Shown here piece by piece: positions 53,274 through 63,318 of a stretch of 64,000 bases of DNA; position 1 is the stretch's first letter, and every line of letters begins with the position of its first letter. The position numbers and the translations under genes were made by a program. Below the pieces are notes generated by a model that saw only the letters and a program-made list of their open reading frames with translations, was not told the DNA's origin and ran no database searches. The DNA is from Pseudolabrys sp. (GTDB lineage: Bacteria; Pseudomonadota; Alphaproteobacteria; Rhizobiales; Xanthobacteraceae), in NCBI GenBank assembly GCA_029980465.1, contig JARYIJ010000001.1:2195749-2259748 (forward strand), read 5' to 3'.

Positions 53274-53579
53274 ATGCACAACATTAACCGTCGCAAGTTC
53301 ATCAACGGCCGCTGGTCAACGCGAGCCGGCAGCAGCACACCTGAATGTATCGAAATTGCGAGCATTCTTGTGCAGACACGCCCGGAAAAACTTGACAAGG
53401 CCATTGACGCTATCGAGGCGTTGCCTGGGGCGGAAATCTTTGGCCGTGATCCGAGAGGAAAGATCGTTGTCGTTCTTGAGGCGGCGGATGTGACTACGAT
53501 TGGCGAGACGCTTAGCGCAATTTCGGCGCTACCCGATGTGTTGACAGCGTCACTCGTGTTTCAGGGCACTACCGAATAA
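53274..53579 (+). CDS. napD: NapA maturation chaperone NapD
   Basis: 101 residues from ATG 53274; a GTG at 53250 is an alternative overlapping napE. The NapD ferredoxin-like fold is seen in IEIASILVQTRPEKLDKAI, ALPGAEIFGRDPRGKIVVVL and ETLSAISALPDVLTASLVF. NapD binds the Tat signal of NapA and checks cofactor loading before export. napA follows after 53 bp. Confidence 0.9.
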   Translation: MHNINRRKFINGRWSTRAGSSTPECIEIASILVQTRPEKLDKAIDAIEALPGAEIFGRDPRGKIVVVLEAADVTTIGETLSAISALPDVLTASLVFQGTTE

Positions 53580-53632
53580 CAGAATAATTTTGGCAGGCGG
53601 AAAAACGCTTGCCGTAGTCACGGAGATGATCG

Positions 53633-56137
53633 ATGGGCCGGAAAAGAATCGACCGTCGCGAGTTTCTGAAGATGGAAGCGGCCGCGATGGCCGCCACCGT
53701 CGGCGGAATGCCGGCGCCTGTCGCAGCTCAGAATCTCGTTACCGACCGCTCCGTCACGGCATTGAAGTGGAGTAAGGCTCCCTGTCGATTCTGTGGAACA
53801 GGCTGCGGCGTCATGGTTGCAACCAAGGACGGCCGTGTCGTTGCGACACACGGCGACACCAAGGCCGAGGTCAACCGGGGTCTTAATTGCGTCAAAGGCT
53901 ATTTTCTTTCGAAGATTATGTATGGCGAAGACAGACTCACGCGCCCGCTGCTGCGCAAGAAAAACGGCAAGTATGACAAAAGCGGCGAGTTCAGCGAGGT
54001 GTCCTGGGACGAAGCCTTCGACGTCATGGCCGAGCAGTTCAAGCGCGCGCTTGCACGACGGGGACCAAGCGGCGTCGGTATGTTTGGTTCAGGACAATGG
54101 ACGATTTGGGAGGGCTACGCCGCCAACAAGCTCTTCAAGGCCGGGTTCAGGTCCAACAACATCGATCCCAACGCGCGGCATTGCATGGCATCGGCCGTGA
54201 TGGGATTCATGCGGACTTTCGGCATGGACGAGCCGATGGGCTGCTATGACGACTTCGAGGCGGCAGATGCATTCGTGCTGTGGGGTTCTAACATGGCCGA
54301 GATGCACCCGATCCTGTGGACGAGGCTCACGGATCGTCGGCTGAGCGCCCCGCATGTCCGCGTCGCAGTGCTTTCGACTTTTGAGCACCGCTCTTTCGAT
54401 CTTGCCGACATTTCGATTGTGTTCACCCCGCAGTCGGACCTCGCCCTGCTGAATGCCATCGCCAATCACATCATCACGACGAACCGGGTGAACAAGGACT
54501 TCGTCAATAAGCACACGCTCTTCAAGCGCGGACAGACCAACATCGGCTATGGACTGCGGCCCGAGCATGAACTGGAGAAGAGGGCGACTGGACGCGCTAA
54601 GGCCGGTGACGCGACCGACATCACGTTTGAGGACTACGCCAAATTTGTTTCCGAATACACGTTCGAAAATGCCTCGCGCATCTCCGGCGTTCCCGTCAAT
54701 CAGATTCGCGAGTTAGCCGAACTCTACGCTGATCCGAAGACCAAGGTGATGAGCCTTTGGACCATGGGCTTCAATCAGCACACGCGCGGCGTCTGGTGCA
54801 ACAACCTCATCTACAACATTCACCTGTTGACCGGAAAGATAGCGGAGCCGGGCAATAGCCCTTTCTCGCTGACGGGCCAGCCATCGGCCTGCGGCACCGC
54901 GCGGGAAGTCGGCACATTCTCACATCGGCTTCCCGCGGACATGCTCGTCGCCAACAAGAGCCACCGCGACAAGGCCGAACACATCTGGAAATTGCCGGAG
55001 GGCACAATATCGCCGCAGCCCGGCTATCACGCGGTTCTGCAGAATCGGATGCTCCGCGACGGCAAGCTCAATGCGTACTGGGTCCAGGTCAACAACAACA
55101 TACAAGCTGGCGCGAATACGAACGAGGAGGGTTATCCAGGCTACCGAAATCCCGAAAACTTCATCGTCGTGTCGGAAGCCTATCCGACGGTGACGGCCCA
55201 GGCTGCCGATCTGGTGTTGCCGACTGCGATGTGGGTGGAAAAGGAAGGTTCCTACGGCAATGCCGAGCGGCGTACGCATTTCTGGCACCAGCTCGTCAAC
55301 GCTCCCGGCGAGGCGCGATCCGATCTCTGGCAGGTCATGGAATTTTCCAAGCGCTTCAAGATCGAGGAGGTGTGGCCCGCGGACCTGATCGCCAAGAAGC
55401 CGGAGTACAAAGGCAAGACGCTGTTCGACGTTTTGTACAGGAACGGGCAGGTCGACAAATTTCCCGTGTCGGAGATGGCGCCGGATTTCGACAATCAGGA
55501 ATCGAAGGCGTTCGGCTTTTACGTGCAGAAGGGGTTGTTTGAAGAGTATGCCGAGTTTGGGCGTGGTCACGGGCATGATCTGGCGCCGTTCGACACCTAT
55601 CATGAAGTGCGCGGATTGCGCTGGCCGGTGGTCAACGGCAAGGAAACACTGTGGCGTTACCGCGAGGGCCTCGATCCCTATGTGAGGGCCGGCAAGGGTG
55701 TTGATTTTTACGGCTTCCCGGATGGCAAGGCGCGGATTTTCGCATTGCCCTATGAGGCGGCCGCGGAATCCCCCGACGCTACCTACCCCTATTGGTTGGT
55801 CACCGGCCGCGTGCTCGAGCATTGGCATTCCGGCTCCATGACCAGGCGCGTACCGGAGCTCTATCGCGCCTTTCCCGAAGCGGTCTGCTTCATACATCCA
55901 GACGATGCCGCCAAGCTCGGTATGCGCCGGGGGGACGCGGTGAAGGTCGAATCACGCCGCGGTCACATCATCAGTCGGCTGGAAACGCGCGGCCGTGACC
56001 GGATGCCGCGCGGTGTTGTATTCGTCCCCTGGTTTGATGAGAGCCAACTCATCAACAAAGTGACGCTCGACGCGACTGACCCGATTTCCCTGCAAACTGA
56101 CTTCAAGAAGTGCGCGGTCCGCTTGGGACGGGCGTAG
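53633..56137 (+). CDS. napA: Periplasmic nitrate reductase catalytic subunit NapA
   Basis: 834 residues. A Tat signal ([16 protein letters not shown], cleavage near APVAAQ) directs folded export. The 4Fe-4S site is Cys51, Cys54, Cys58 and Cys86 (CRFCGTGC and GLNCVKGY), and the molybdenum ligand is Cys184 in [13 protein letters not shown]. The bis-MGD binding regions include [13 protein letters not shown] and [18 protein letters not shown]. It reduces nitrate to nitrite in the periplasm, with electrons from NapC through NapB. Its length matches characterised NapA. Confidence 0.97.
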   Translation: MGRKRIDRREFLKMEAAAMAATVGGMPAPVAAQNLVTDRSVTALKWSKAPCRFCGTGCGVMVATKDGRVVATHGDTKAEVNRGLNCVKGYFLSKIMYGEDRLTRPLLRKKNGKYDKSGEFSEVSWDEAFDVMAEQFKRALARRGPSGVGMFGSGQWTIWEGYAANKLFKAGFRSNNIDPNARHCMASAVMGFMRTFGMDEPMGCYDDFEAADAFVLWGSNMAEMHPILWTRLTDRRLSAPHVRVAVLSTFEHRSFDLADISIVFTPQSDLALLNAIANHIITTNRVNKDFVNKHTLFKRGQTNIGYGLRPEHELEKRATGRAKAGDATDITFEDYAKFVSEYTFENASRISGVPVNQIRELAELYADPKTKVMSLWTMGFNQHTRGVWCNNLIYNIHLLTGKIAEPGNSPFSLTGQPSACGTAREVGTFSHRLPADMLVANKSHRDKAEHIWKLPEGTISPQPGYHAVLQNRMLRDGKLNAYWVQVNNNIQAGANTNEEGYPGYRNPENFIVVSEAYPTVTAQAADLVLPTAMWVEKEGSYGNAERRTHFWHQLVNAPGEARSDLWQVMEFSKRFKIEEVWPADLIAKKPEYKGKTLFDVLYRNGQVDKFPVSEMAPDFDNQESKAFGFYVQKGLFEEYAEFGRGHGHDLAPFDTYHEVRGLRWPVVNGKETLWRYREGLDPYVRAGKGVDFYGFPDGKARIFALPYEAAAESPDATYPYWLVTGRVLEHWHSGSMTRRVPELYRAFPEAVCFIHPDDAAKLGMRRGDAVKVESRRGHIISRLETRGRDRMPRGVVFVPWFDESQLINKVTLDATDPISLQTDFKKCAVRLGRA

Positions 56138-56148
56138 GGGAGCCGGTC

Positions 56149-56622
56149 ATGACAAGCAAACTCAGACTGACGATCGCGGCGGCGCTCATGGCGGCATTTT
56201 CGACCGTAGCCTTGGCCCAATCCTTTTCCGCCTTGCGCGGGTCTACGCCGCTGAACGAGGAGACGACACCGCCCCCGCTGACTCCCGAAATGAACACCTC
56301 GGTGCGAGAACCGCGAAGTTATCCCGAGCAGCCGCCGGTCATTCCTCACTCGATCGAAGGCTACGAAGTGAGCCGGCGAGCGAATAAATGCCTGTCCTGC
56401 CACGCGCGAACGAGAATCCAGGAATCGCAAGCGCCGATGATCAGCGTCACTCACTTCTTCGACCGCGACGGCCAGACTTTGGCCTCGGTATCGCCGCGGC
56501 GCTATTTCTGCACCGAATGCCATGTCCCGCAGCACAACGTACGGCCGCCGGTCGAAAATGACTTCGTCGATATCGATACCTTGCTGAAAGTGAAGGGCCC
56601 GGATTCCGGAGCGCGACGATGA
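56149..56622 (+). CDS. napB: Periplasmic nitrate reductase diheme cytochrome c subunit NapB
   Basis: 157 residues with a signal peptide (about 1-23, ending ALAQ). Two heme-binding sites, CLSCH (81-85) and CTECH (121-125), match NapB, as do [13 protein letters not shown] and [17 protein letters not shown]. It accepts electrons from NapC and passes them to NapA. The ATG at 56149 follows GGGGAG 11 bp after the napA stop and gives the signal peptide. Confidence 0.96.
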   Translation: MTSKLRLTIAAALMAAFSTVALAQSFSALRGSTPLNEETTPPPLTPEMNTSVREPRSYPEQPPVIPHSIEGYEVSRRANKCLSCHARTRIQESQAPMISVTHFFDRDGQTLASVSPRRYFCTECHVPQHNVRPPVENDFVDIDTLLKVKGPDSGARR

Positions 56623-57251
56623 CAACGGACGATGCCAGACGGCCATCTTTCTGGCGGCGCTTCCTCGGATTTGCGCGCGAGATCTGGGGCGTCATGCGGC
56701 GACCCAGCGCAATCTTCAGCCTGGGAGTTTTGGTTCTCTCCGGGTTTGTCGCCGGCATCATCTTTTGGGGCGGCTTCAACACCGCTCTCGAACTCACAAA
56801 TACGGAAGCATTTTGCGTGTCCTGCCATGAAATGCGAGACAACGTTTTTCAAGAACTCAAGACCACGGTGCATTACACCAATCGATCCGGGGTGCGAGCA
56901 CGCTGTCCGGATTGCCATGTGCCCCACAACTGGACGGACAAGATCGCGCGGAAGATGCAGGCCTCAAAGGAGGTGTGGGGAAAGATTTTCGGGACGATCA
57001 ACACGCGCGAGAAGTTTCTCGACCATCGCTTGATCTTGGCAGAGCATGAGTGGGCGCGGATGAAGGCCAACGATTCCCTTGAGTGCCGTAACTGCCACAG
57101 CGCCGAGTCGATGGATATCACGCGTCAGAGTCCGCGCGCGGCGGAAGCGCATCAAAGGTTTCTGTTTACGGGCGAAAAGACCTGCATCGATTGCCACAAG
57201 GGAATCGCGCACCATTTGCCTGACATGAGCAACGTCCCCGGATGGCAATAA
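56619..57251 (+). CDS. napC: Membrane-anchored tetraheme cytochrome c NapC
   Basis: 210 residues of the NapC/NirT family. One N-terminal membrane anchor (about 31-55) is followed by four heme sites: CVSCH (66-70), CPDCH (96-100), CRNCH (156-160) and CIDCH (189-193). It oxidises quinol and feeds NapAB. It overlaps napB by ATGA. No napF, napG or napH is present, giving the napEDABC layout known from alphaproteobacteria. It converges on yidC with a 30-bp gap. Confidence 0.96.
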   Translation: MTTDDARRPSFWRRFLGFAREIWGVMRRPSAIFSLGVLVLSGFVAGIIFWGGFNTALELTNTEAFCVSCHEMRDNVFQELKTTVHYTNRSGVRARCPDCHVPHNWTDKIARKMQASKEVWGKIFGTINTREKFLDHRLILAEHEWARMKANDSLECRNCHSAESMDITRQSPRAAEAHQRFLFTGEKTCIDCHKGIAHHLPDMSNVPGWQ

Positions 57252-57281
57252 CTAGCGGAGAGCGGCCAACAGGCTTCGCCG

Positions 57282-59153
57282 CTATTGCTGCGTCTTCTTC
57301 TTCCCGAACAACGCCTTGATGTTGTCGAGCAGTTCGATCTTGGCGCCGTGCTTCTTCATGATGATCGACTGCTGCGTCACCGACAAAGTGTTGTTCCAGG
57401 CCCAGTAGATCACCAGCCCGGCCGGGAACGAGCCCAGCATGAAGGTGAAGATCACCGGCATCCAGTTGAAGATCATCGCCTGCGTCGGATCCGGCGGCGT
57501 CGGGTTGAGCTTCATCTGCGCCCACATCGTCACGCCCATGATCAGCGGCCAGATGCCCAGATGCAGGAAGTGGCCGATCATCGGCAGCGCCGTCGGGTCC
57601 CAGTGCAGCAGGCCGAACAGCGTGAACACGTTGGTCGGGTCCGGCGCCGAGAGGTCGTGGATCCAGCCGAAGAACGGCGCGTGCCGCATCTCGATGGTGA
57701 CGTAGAGCACCTTGTAGAGCGCGTAGAACACCGGGATCTGGATCGCGATCGGCAGGCAGCCCGCGATCGGGTTGATCTTTTCCTTGCGGTAGAGCTCCAT
57801 CAATTCCTGTTGTTGCCGCGCCTTGTCGTCGGCATAACGCTCGCGCAGCGCCTTCATCTGCGGCTGCACCGCCTTCATCTTCGCCATCGAGGCGTACGAC
57901 TTGTTGGCGAGCGGGAAAAACGCCGCCTTGATCAGCACCGTGACGATCAGGATGGCGATGCCGAAATTGCCGACCAGGTGGTAGAACCAGTCGATCACCA
58001 TGAACATCGGCTTGGTGATGAAATAGAACCAGCCCCAGTCGATCAGCAGGTCGAAGTGGTTGAGCGCGAGGTTCTTCTCGTAGGCGTTGACCTGCGCGAC
58101 CTCCTTGGCGCCGGCGAACAGCCGCGTGCTGGCCGAGGCGGTGGCGCCCGGCGCGACGGTGCGGGCGTCGAGCAGATAGTCGGTCTGGTAGCTCTCCTGG
58201 CCGTTGACATCGGCAGCCGAGTAGCGCGCCTTGAGGTGCGCGTCGGTGGCGGGCACCAGCGCCGCGGCCCAGTATTTGTCGGTGATGCCGAGCCAGCCGT
58301 TGGTGACGTCGAAGGCGAGGGTCTTCTTGTCCTTGATCTTGCTGTAGGTAATCTCCTGCAGCCCGTCGGCGCCGAGGTAGCCGATCAGGCCCTCATGCAG
58401 GATGTAGGTGCCGACGGTCTTCGGCGTGCCGTGGCGCGACACCAGGCCGTAGGGATAGAGCGACACCGTCTCGGCGCTCTTGTTCACGACCTCGTCGGTG
58501 ATCGTGAACATGTACTTGTCGTCGATCGCGATGGTGCGGCGGAATTGCAGGCCCTGGCCGTTGTCCCAGGTCAGCGTCACCGGGTGGCCGACGCCGAGCG
58601 CGCCCGAGCCCTGCTGCGTCCACAGCGTGTTGGCGTCCGGCAGCTTGGCGTGGCTGCCGGCGGCGCCGGTCCAGCCGAACTCGGCGTAGAACGGCTCGGG
58701 GCTGCCGGACGGCGACAGCAGCACGATCGGCGGCGATTTCGGGTCGACCGTCTCGCGGAACTTGATGAGCGCGATGTCGTCGATGCGGCCGCCCTTGAGT
58801 GCGATCGAGCCGGAGATGCTCGGCGTGCGGATCGGCACGCGCGGCGAGGCGGCGAGCGCGGCCTCGCGGGTCATGGCCTGCGTGGCGGCGGGCGTCGTTT
58901 GCGGCGCGGCGGGGGCGCCGGCCGGCGCATTCGGCGCCTGTGGCGCGGCCGATCCCGGCTGTCCCGGCGCCGACCCTTGCTGGCCCGGTTGCGCAGATCC
59001 TTGACCCGGCTGCCGTGCCATCTGCTGAGATTGCTGCTGCTGAGCGGCTTCCTGCTGCTTCTTCAGTTGCGGCAGCCCGAAAAAATATTGCCACCCGATC
59101 AGCACCACCGCCGACAACACGATGGCAATAATAGTATTTTTTGAATCGGTCAT
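57282..59153 (-). CDS. yidC: Membrane protein insertase YidC
   Basis: 623 residues from ATG 59153. An N-terminal helix (about 7-24) is followed by a Gln/Pro/Ala-rich stretch, a long periplasmic beta domain (about 90-370) and the conserved insertase core with five helices, including [20 protein letters not shown] and the [19 protein letters not shown] motif. The C-terminus is Lys-rich. It inserts and folds inner-membrane proteins with or without Sec. It follows rnpA by 7 bp; a yidD gene is not found between them. Confidence 0.96.
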   Translation of the reverse strand: MTDSKNTIIAIVLSAVVLIGWQYFFGLPQLKKQQEAAQQQQSQQMARQPGQGSAQPGQQGSAPGQPGSAAPQAPNAPAGAPAAPQTTPAATQAMTREAALAASPRVPIRTPSISGSIALKGGRIDDIALIKFRETVDPKSPPIVLLSPSGSPEPFYAEFGWTGAAGSHAKLPDANTLWTQQGSGALGVGHPVTLTWDNGQGLQFRRTIAIDDKYMFTITDEVVNKSAETVSLYPYGLVSRHGTPKTVGTYILHEGLIGYLGADGLQEITYSKIKDKKTLAFDVTNGWLGITDKYWAAALVPATDAHLKARYSAADVNGQESYQTDYLLDARTVAPGATASASTRLFAGAKEVAQVNAYEKNLALNHFDLLIDWGWFYFITKPMFMVIDWFYHLVGNFGIAILIVTVLIKAAFFPLANKSYASMAKMKAVQPQMKALRERYADDKARQQQELMELYRKEKINPIAGCLPIAIQIPVFYALYKVLYVTIEMRHAPFFGWIHDLSAPDPTNVFTLFGLLHWDPTALPMIGHFLHLGIWPLIMGVTMWAQMKLNPTPPDPTQAMIFNWMPVIFTFMLGSFPAGLVIYWAWNNTLSVTQQSIIMKKHGAKIELLDNIKALFGKKKTQQ

Positions 59154-59160
59154 CTTGGAC

Positions 59161-59499
59161 TCAGTTTGCCTTGCGCCCCGCATGCAGGCGGTGAAGCGCC
59201 CGTGCGAATTCATCTTTCATTTGGCCGAACGGCATGGCCAGCGCATCGCGCCGGCCTATCAGCACGTAGTCGTATCCGTGCCGCATATGGGGCCCGCCAT
59301 CGAGCCGCACCAGTTCACGCAGGCGCCGCCGCACGCGATTGCGCTCGACGGCATTGCCGACACGCTTCGAAACCGTAAAGCCGACCCGCGTCGGCCCCTG
59401 GTCGGGGCGCGCACGGGCTTGAACGACAAACGGACGAGCAGGAACCTTGCTCCCGGATGCGGCGGCGAGGAAATCGGCTCGTTGCGTCAAGCGTTCCAT
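59161..59499 (-). CDS. rnpA: Ribonuclease P protein component
   Basis: 112 residues. [16 protein letters not shown] opens the protein, then [20 protein letters not shown] and the RNR motif [13 protein letters not shown] (about 53-65) that contacts the pre-tRNA and RNase P RNA. It follows rpmH by 27 bp on the same strand and precedes yidC, the standard order. Confidence 0.95.
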   Translation of the reverse strand: MERLTQRADFLAAASGSKVPARPFVVQARARPDQGPTRVGFTVSKRVGNAVERNRVRRRLRELVRLDGGPHMRHGYDYVLIGRRDALAMPFGQMKDEFARALHRLHAGRKAN

Positions 59500-59526
59500 G
59501 CAGCAGCCGATCCGGCCTGCGCCGGC

Positions 59527-59661
59527 TCAGGCGCTGAGCTTCTTGCGCCCGCGTGCGCGGCGGTTCGCGACCACCTTGCGGCCGCCCTTGGTGGCCATGC
59601 GGGCGCGGAAGCCATGCCGGCGTTTACGCACCAATTTGCTCGGTTGATATGTCCGCTTCAC
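59527..59661 (-). CDS. rpmH: 50S ribosomal protein L34
   Basis: 44 residues, starting at GTG 59661: [20 protein letters not shown], then [20 protein letters not shown] and LSA. This is a complete, canonical L34. GTG start is the only option that keeps the conserved N-terminus. It heads the rpmH-rnpA-yidC run. Confidence 0.97.
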   Translation of the reverse strand: MKRTYQPSKLVRKRRHGFRARMATKGGRKVVANRRARGRKKLSA

Positions 59662-59919
59662 GACTAAAGGTCTCCGCTGATCGCGCCGCGCGAGGGGAAC
59701 GGCAGCCTTTCATCGCCCAACAAGAAGCGACGGCGGGCCGGCTCTCAACCGGATCGCGCGATGTGCGGGGCTTATACGGGAGGGTCTGAGGGCCGTCAAT
59801 GCGACCGAAAAACCGGAAATTGAGGGTCTACGAGGGGTCTTTCCGGCATCGCTCCTCTTTCCGGGCCATCGTATGATTGCCATGTTCGGCTGATCGATTG
59901 AAGACAGGCGAGGTTCCCT

Positions 59920-61395
59920 GTGACGGATAGTGGCACTCCCGGTGAGCGATTGCCCTCAGAGCACCAGCCGCGCTTTGGCTTGTCCGGCAAATTGCTCGTG
60001 CTGACTGTCCTGTTTGTGATGGTGGCCGAAATTCTCATTTACGTGCCCGCTATCGCCAACTTCCGGGTCAATTGGCTCAACGACCGCCTGGCTGCCGCCC
60101 ACACCGCCGCGCTGGTGCTCGACGCCGCGCCGAGCGGCATGGTGCCGGAAAGCCTCGCCAAGCAGATTCTCGCCAGCATCGGCGCTCGTGCCGTCGCCAT
60201 GAAGATGGGCAATCAGCGCCGTCTGCTGGCGGCCTCGGATATGCCGCCTGCGGTCAATGACACGATCGACATGCGCGAAGTGTCCTGGTGGCAGGCGGTG
60301 GTCGACGCATTCGACACGTTATGGATGAGCAAGCCAAAGGACGTCATGCGCGTCATCGGCCCGGCGCCGATGGATGGCGATTTCCTCGAAATTATCATGG
60401 ATGAGGCGCCGCTGCATAACGCCATGCTGCGCTTCTCCGCGACGCTGCTGATCGTCTCGCTGATCATCTCCGGTATTACCGCGGCGCTGGTCTTCCTGGC
60501 GCTGAACTATCTGTTCGTGCGGCCGATGCGGCGGTTGACCGAGAACATGACGGCCTTCCGGTCCGACCCCGAAAATCCGTCTCGCATCGTCGAGGTATCG
60601 AACCGCGCCGACGAAATCGGCACCAGCGAAGCCGAGCTTGCCGCCATGCAGCGCGAGATCGCCTCGATGCTGCATCAGAAGAGTCGGCTCGCAGCGCTGG
60701 GGCTCGCAGTATCGAAGATCAATCACGATCTACGCAATCTGCTGGCCGGCGCGCAACTGTTCTCGGATCAGTTGTCGAGCTCGGTCGATCCGAAGGTGCA
60801 GCGCTTCGCGCCCAAGCTGATGCGTTCGCTCGAGCGCGCCATTGCATTCTGCCAGTCCACCTTATCGTACGGACGCGCCCAGGAGCCGCCGCCCGACCGC
60901 AAGATGATTTCGCTCGAGCCGCTGATCGAAGAGGTGCATGAGTCGCTCGGTCTCGGCATCGATATTCCGATCCGCTGGATTGTCGCTGTCGAGCGCGGAC
61001 TCATGGTCGATGCCGACCACGATCAATTGTTCCGTATCCTGGTAAATCTGGCACGCAACGCCATGCAAGCGCTGGAAGGCCAGGGTCATCGTGACCCGGC
61101 GCGCGATCAAATTCGCATTACGGGACGCCGTGAAGGGTCGGTCGCTGTCATTGAAGTGTCCGACACGGGTCCCGGTATTCCCGAGAAAGCCCGGGAGCAT
61201 CTGTTCGAGGCGTTTCAGAGCTCGACCCGGTCTGGCGGCTCCGGGCTCGGCCTGGCGATCGCAGCCGAACTGGCGCGCGCGCATGGCGGCGACATCAGGC
61301 TTATCGAGGGCACGATCGGGGCGATGTTCCGCGTCACGATTCCGGATGGCGCCGTTAGCCTCGATTCGCGCCGTGGCGCCCGGGCCACCGCCTGA
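59920..61395 (+). CDS. Sensor histidine kinase (HAMP-HisKA-HATPase)
   Basis: 491 residues from GTG 59920. Two membrane segments (about 25-48 and 168-195) flank a periplasmic sensor, followed by HAMP (about 195-250), a HisKA-like helix with VSKINHDLRNLLAGAQ (probable phospho-His269) and HATPase_c (N box NLARNAMQALEG, G boxes DTGPGIPEKAREHLFEAF and GGSGLGLAIAAEL). No response regulator is adjacent. It is followed by the type III PKS gene after 94 bp on the same strand, so a link is possible but unproven. GAGG lies 8 nt before the start. Confidence 0.9.
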   Translation: MTDSGTPGERLPSEHQPRFGLSGKLLVLTVLFVMVAEILIYVPAIANFRVNWLNDRLAAAHTAALVLDAAPSGMVPESLAKQILASIGARAVAMKMGNQRRLLAASDMPPAVNDTIDMREVSWWQAVVDAFDTLWMSKPKDVMRVIGPAPMDGDFLEIIMDEAPLHNAMLRFSATLLIVSLIISGITAALVFLALNYLFVRPMRRLTENMTAFRSDPENPSRIVEVSNRADEIGTSEAELAAMQREIASMLHQKSRLAALGLAVSKINHDLRNLLAGAQLFSDQLSSSVDPKVQRFAPKLMRSLERAIAFCQSTLSYGRAQEPPPDRKMISLEPLIEEVHESLGLGIDIPIRWIVAVERGLMVDADHDQLFRILVNLARNAMQALEGQGHRDPARDQIRITGRREGSVAVIEVSDTGPGIPEKAREHLFEAFQSSTRSGGSGLGLAIAAELARAHGGDIRLIEGTIGAMFRVTIPDGAVSLDSRRGARATA

Positions 61396-61489
61396 GAGCT
61401 GGGCGTACCTCAAAATATTGCGGGTTTCGGATGAGCGATTTCCGGCTTGTCCGGTGTTTACGCTCGGGGCGTCACATAAAGGGCGAATC

Positions 61490-62584
61490 ATGCCTTCGAG
61501 GACGACGATCTATCCGACCGCCTACATCAATCGTGTCGCGACCGCGGTGCCGCCTTACGACATCCACGAGCCGTTCCGGCACTTTGCGCAATCGCTCTTC
61601 GACGGCGACCGCAGGGGCTTGCTGCTGTTCAAGCGGATGGCCAAGATGTCCGGCATCGAGCACCGCTATTCGTGCTTTGCGCCGAGCAATCAGCCGGAGG
61701 GTCCGAGGCTCGATGCCGGCGGGTTTTACATTCGGGGACAATTTCCCGACACCGCGGCACGCATGCGTGAGTTCGAGCGTCATGCGCCGGAGCTGGCGCA
61801 AGCCGCGGTCGAGCAGCTCGATCTTGGCGACGAACGCGAACGCGTCACACACCTTTTAATCACATGCTGCACCGGCTTTTCTGCGCCGGGACTCGATCTC
61901 GAACTGGTCGAGCGCTGCGGTCTCGATCCGGGCGTTGAACGGACCATGGTCGGTTTCATGGGATGCTACGCCGCGATCAATGCCTTGAAGCTGGCCCGGC
62001 ACATCGTGCGCTCCGACGGCGCGGCGCGGGTCCTGATCCTCAACCTCGAGCTCTGCACCTTGCACCTCAAGGAGACGACAGATCTCGAGCAGGTCCTGAC
62101 ATTCCTGCTGTTCGCCGATGGTTGCGCGGCCTGCCTCGTCAGCGCCGATCCGGTTGGCCTCGCGCTCGACGGATTTCGCGCGGTCCTGGTGCCCGAAACG
62201 CGCGACCTCATCACCTGGGCTATCCGCGATTCCGGCTTCGACATGGTTCTCTCCGGCAAGGTGCCCGCCACCATTCACGACGCGTTGCGCGACAATGTCG
62301 GAGAGATCCTCGACGGTGCGCCTGTCAACGATATCGGGCTGTGGGCGATCCACCCCGGTGGGCGCACGGTGCTCGATGCCGTCGAGCGTGCCTTCGAGCT
62401 GGCGCCGTCGGCACTTGCGGCTTCGCGTGAGGTGCTGCGCCGCTACGGCAATATGTCGTCGGCGACCGTGATGTTCGTGATCGATAGGCTGTTGCGGACC
62501 CGCGCGCGCGGGGTCAAGGGCTGCGCCATGTCGTTTGGTCCGGGCCTGATCGCCGAAACCATGTTGTTTCGCGCTGCGGCATGA
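61490..62584 (+). CDS. Type III polyketide synthase
   Basis: 364 residues of the chalcone/stilbene synthase fold. The catalytic triad is complete: Cys159 in MVGFMGCYAAINAL, His288 in LWAIHPGGRTVLD and Asn321 in RRYGNMSSATVMF. The family loop near the C-terminus reads MSFGPGLIAETML. It condenses malonyl-CoA onto a starter to give an alkylresorcinol, alkylpyrone or similar product; the product cannot be read from sequence. The ATG at 61490 precedes the conserved N-terminus. Its TGA overlaps the next gene start (ATGA). Confidence 0.93.
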   Translation: MPSRTTIYPTAYINRVATAVPPYDIHEPFRHFAQSLFDGDRRGLLLFKRMAKMSGIEHRYSCFAPSNQPEGPRLDAGGFYIRGQFPDTAARMREFERHAPELAQAAVEQLDLGDERERVTHLLITCCTGFSAPGLDLELVERCGLDPGVERTMVGFMGCYAAINALKLARHIVRSDGAARVLILNLELCTLHLKETTDLEQVLTFLLFADGCAACLVSADPVGLALDGFRAVLVPETRDLITWAIRDSGFDMVLSGKVPATIHDALRDNVGEILDGAPVNDIGLWAIHPGGRTVLDAVERAFELAPSALAASREVLRRYGNMSSATVMFVIDRLLRTRARGVKGCAMSFGPGLIAETMLFRAAA

Positions 62585-63318
62585 GCGCCATGGCTGTCGC
62601 AACGCAGGCGCGACGCGACTTCTCCCGTCGCAGTAGCGAATCGGAGTGGCTCGACGACGCCGAATTGAAGCCGCAAGAGCTGTCACTCGTGCTGCGCGAT
62701 CTCGCCAGGTTCAATGGCGCGATGCTCGGGCATTGGCCTGTTTTGTCATGGCTCAAGCGGGCAACGCGTGGTGTCGATCGTTCTCATGCGGTCACGGTGC
62801 TCGATGCCGGCTGCGGTTACGGCGATTTGCTGCGAGCGATGCGCCGCTGGTCGCGGCGGACAGGCGTGCCGCTGCGGCTGATCGGGCTCGACCTGAGCCG
62901 CGAGACGATCAGGATCGCCCGCGAAGCGACCGATCCGGACGACCGCATTGAATACGAGGCGATCGATATCTTCGCGTACAAACCGGATGCGCCGGTCGAC
63001 ATCGTCGTCAACAGCCTGCTGATGCACCATCTGTCCGACGCGATGATCGTCGAATTCCTGCGCTGGATGGATGCGCGGGCGCGGCGCGGCTGGCTCATCT
63101 ATGACCTGCAGCGGCACGTCGTGCCTTACGCGTTCATCGGGCTGATGGGCAAGCTGACGCGTCTGCATCCGATGGTGATCCATGACGGTCGTATCTCCGT
63201 GGCGCGCTCGCTGACGCGCAAGGAGTGGGAGGCCCGGATCGCCGAAGCGGGCATCCCGCGCTCCCTCATCGATCTGCGCTGGTTCATGTTCCGCTTCGTG
63301 ATCGGGCGGCTGCGATGA
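62581..63318 (+). CDS. Class I SAM-dependent methyltransferase
   Basis: 245 residues. Motif I VTVLDAGCGYGDLLRAM (71-87) binds SAM. A Rossmann core follows with LIGLDLSRETIRIAREA (motif II), YEAIDIFAYKPDAPVDIVVN and LLMHHLSD. The position, coupled on both sides by ATGA overlaps, indicates tailoring of the polyketide, most likely O- or C-methylation. The substrate is unproven. Confidence 0.9.
   Translation: MSAMAVATQARRDFSRRSSESEWLDDAELKPQELSLVLRDLARFNGAMLGHWPVLSWLKRATRGVDRSHAVTVLDAGCGYGDLLRAMRRWSRRTGVPLRLIGLDLSRETIRIAREATDPDDRIEYEAIDIFAYKPDAPVDIVVNSLLMHHLSDAMIVEFLRWMDARARRGWLIYDLQRHVVPYAFIGLMGKLTRLHPMVIHDGRISVARSLTRKEWEARIAEAGIPRSLIDLRWFMFRFVIGRLR

Noticed and set aside
57285..59144. Long plus-strand frame of about 619 codons opposite yidC
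   Set aside because: Its translation is Arg/His/Asp/Val-rich with no domain; yidC on the minus strand accounts for the region.
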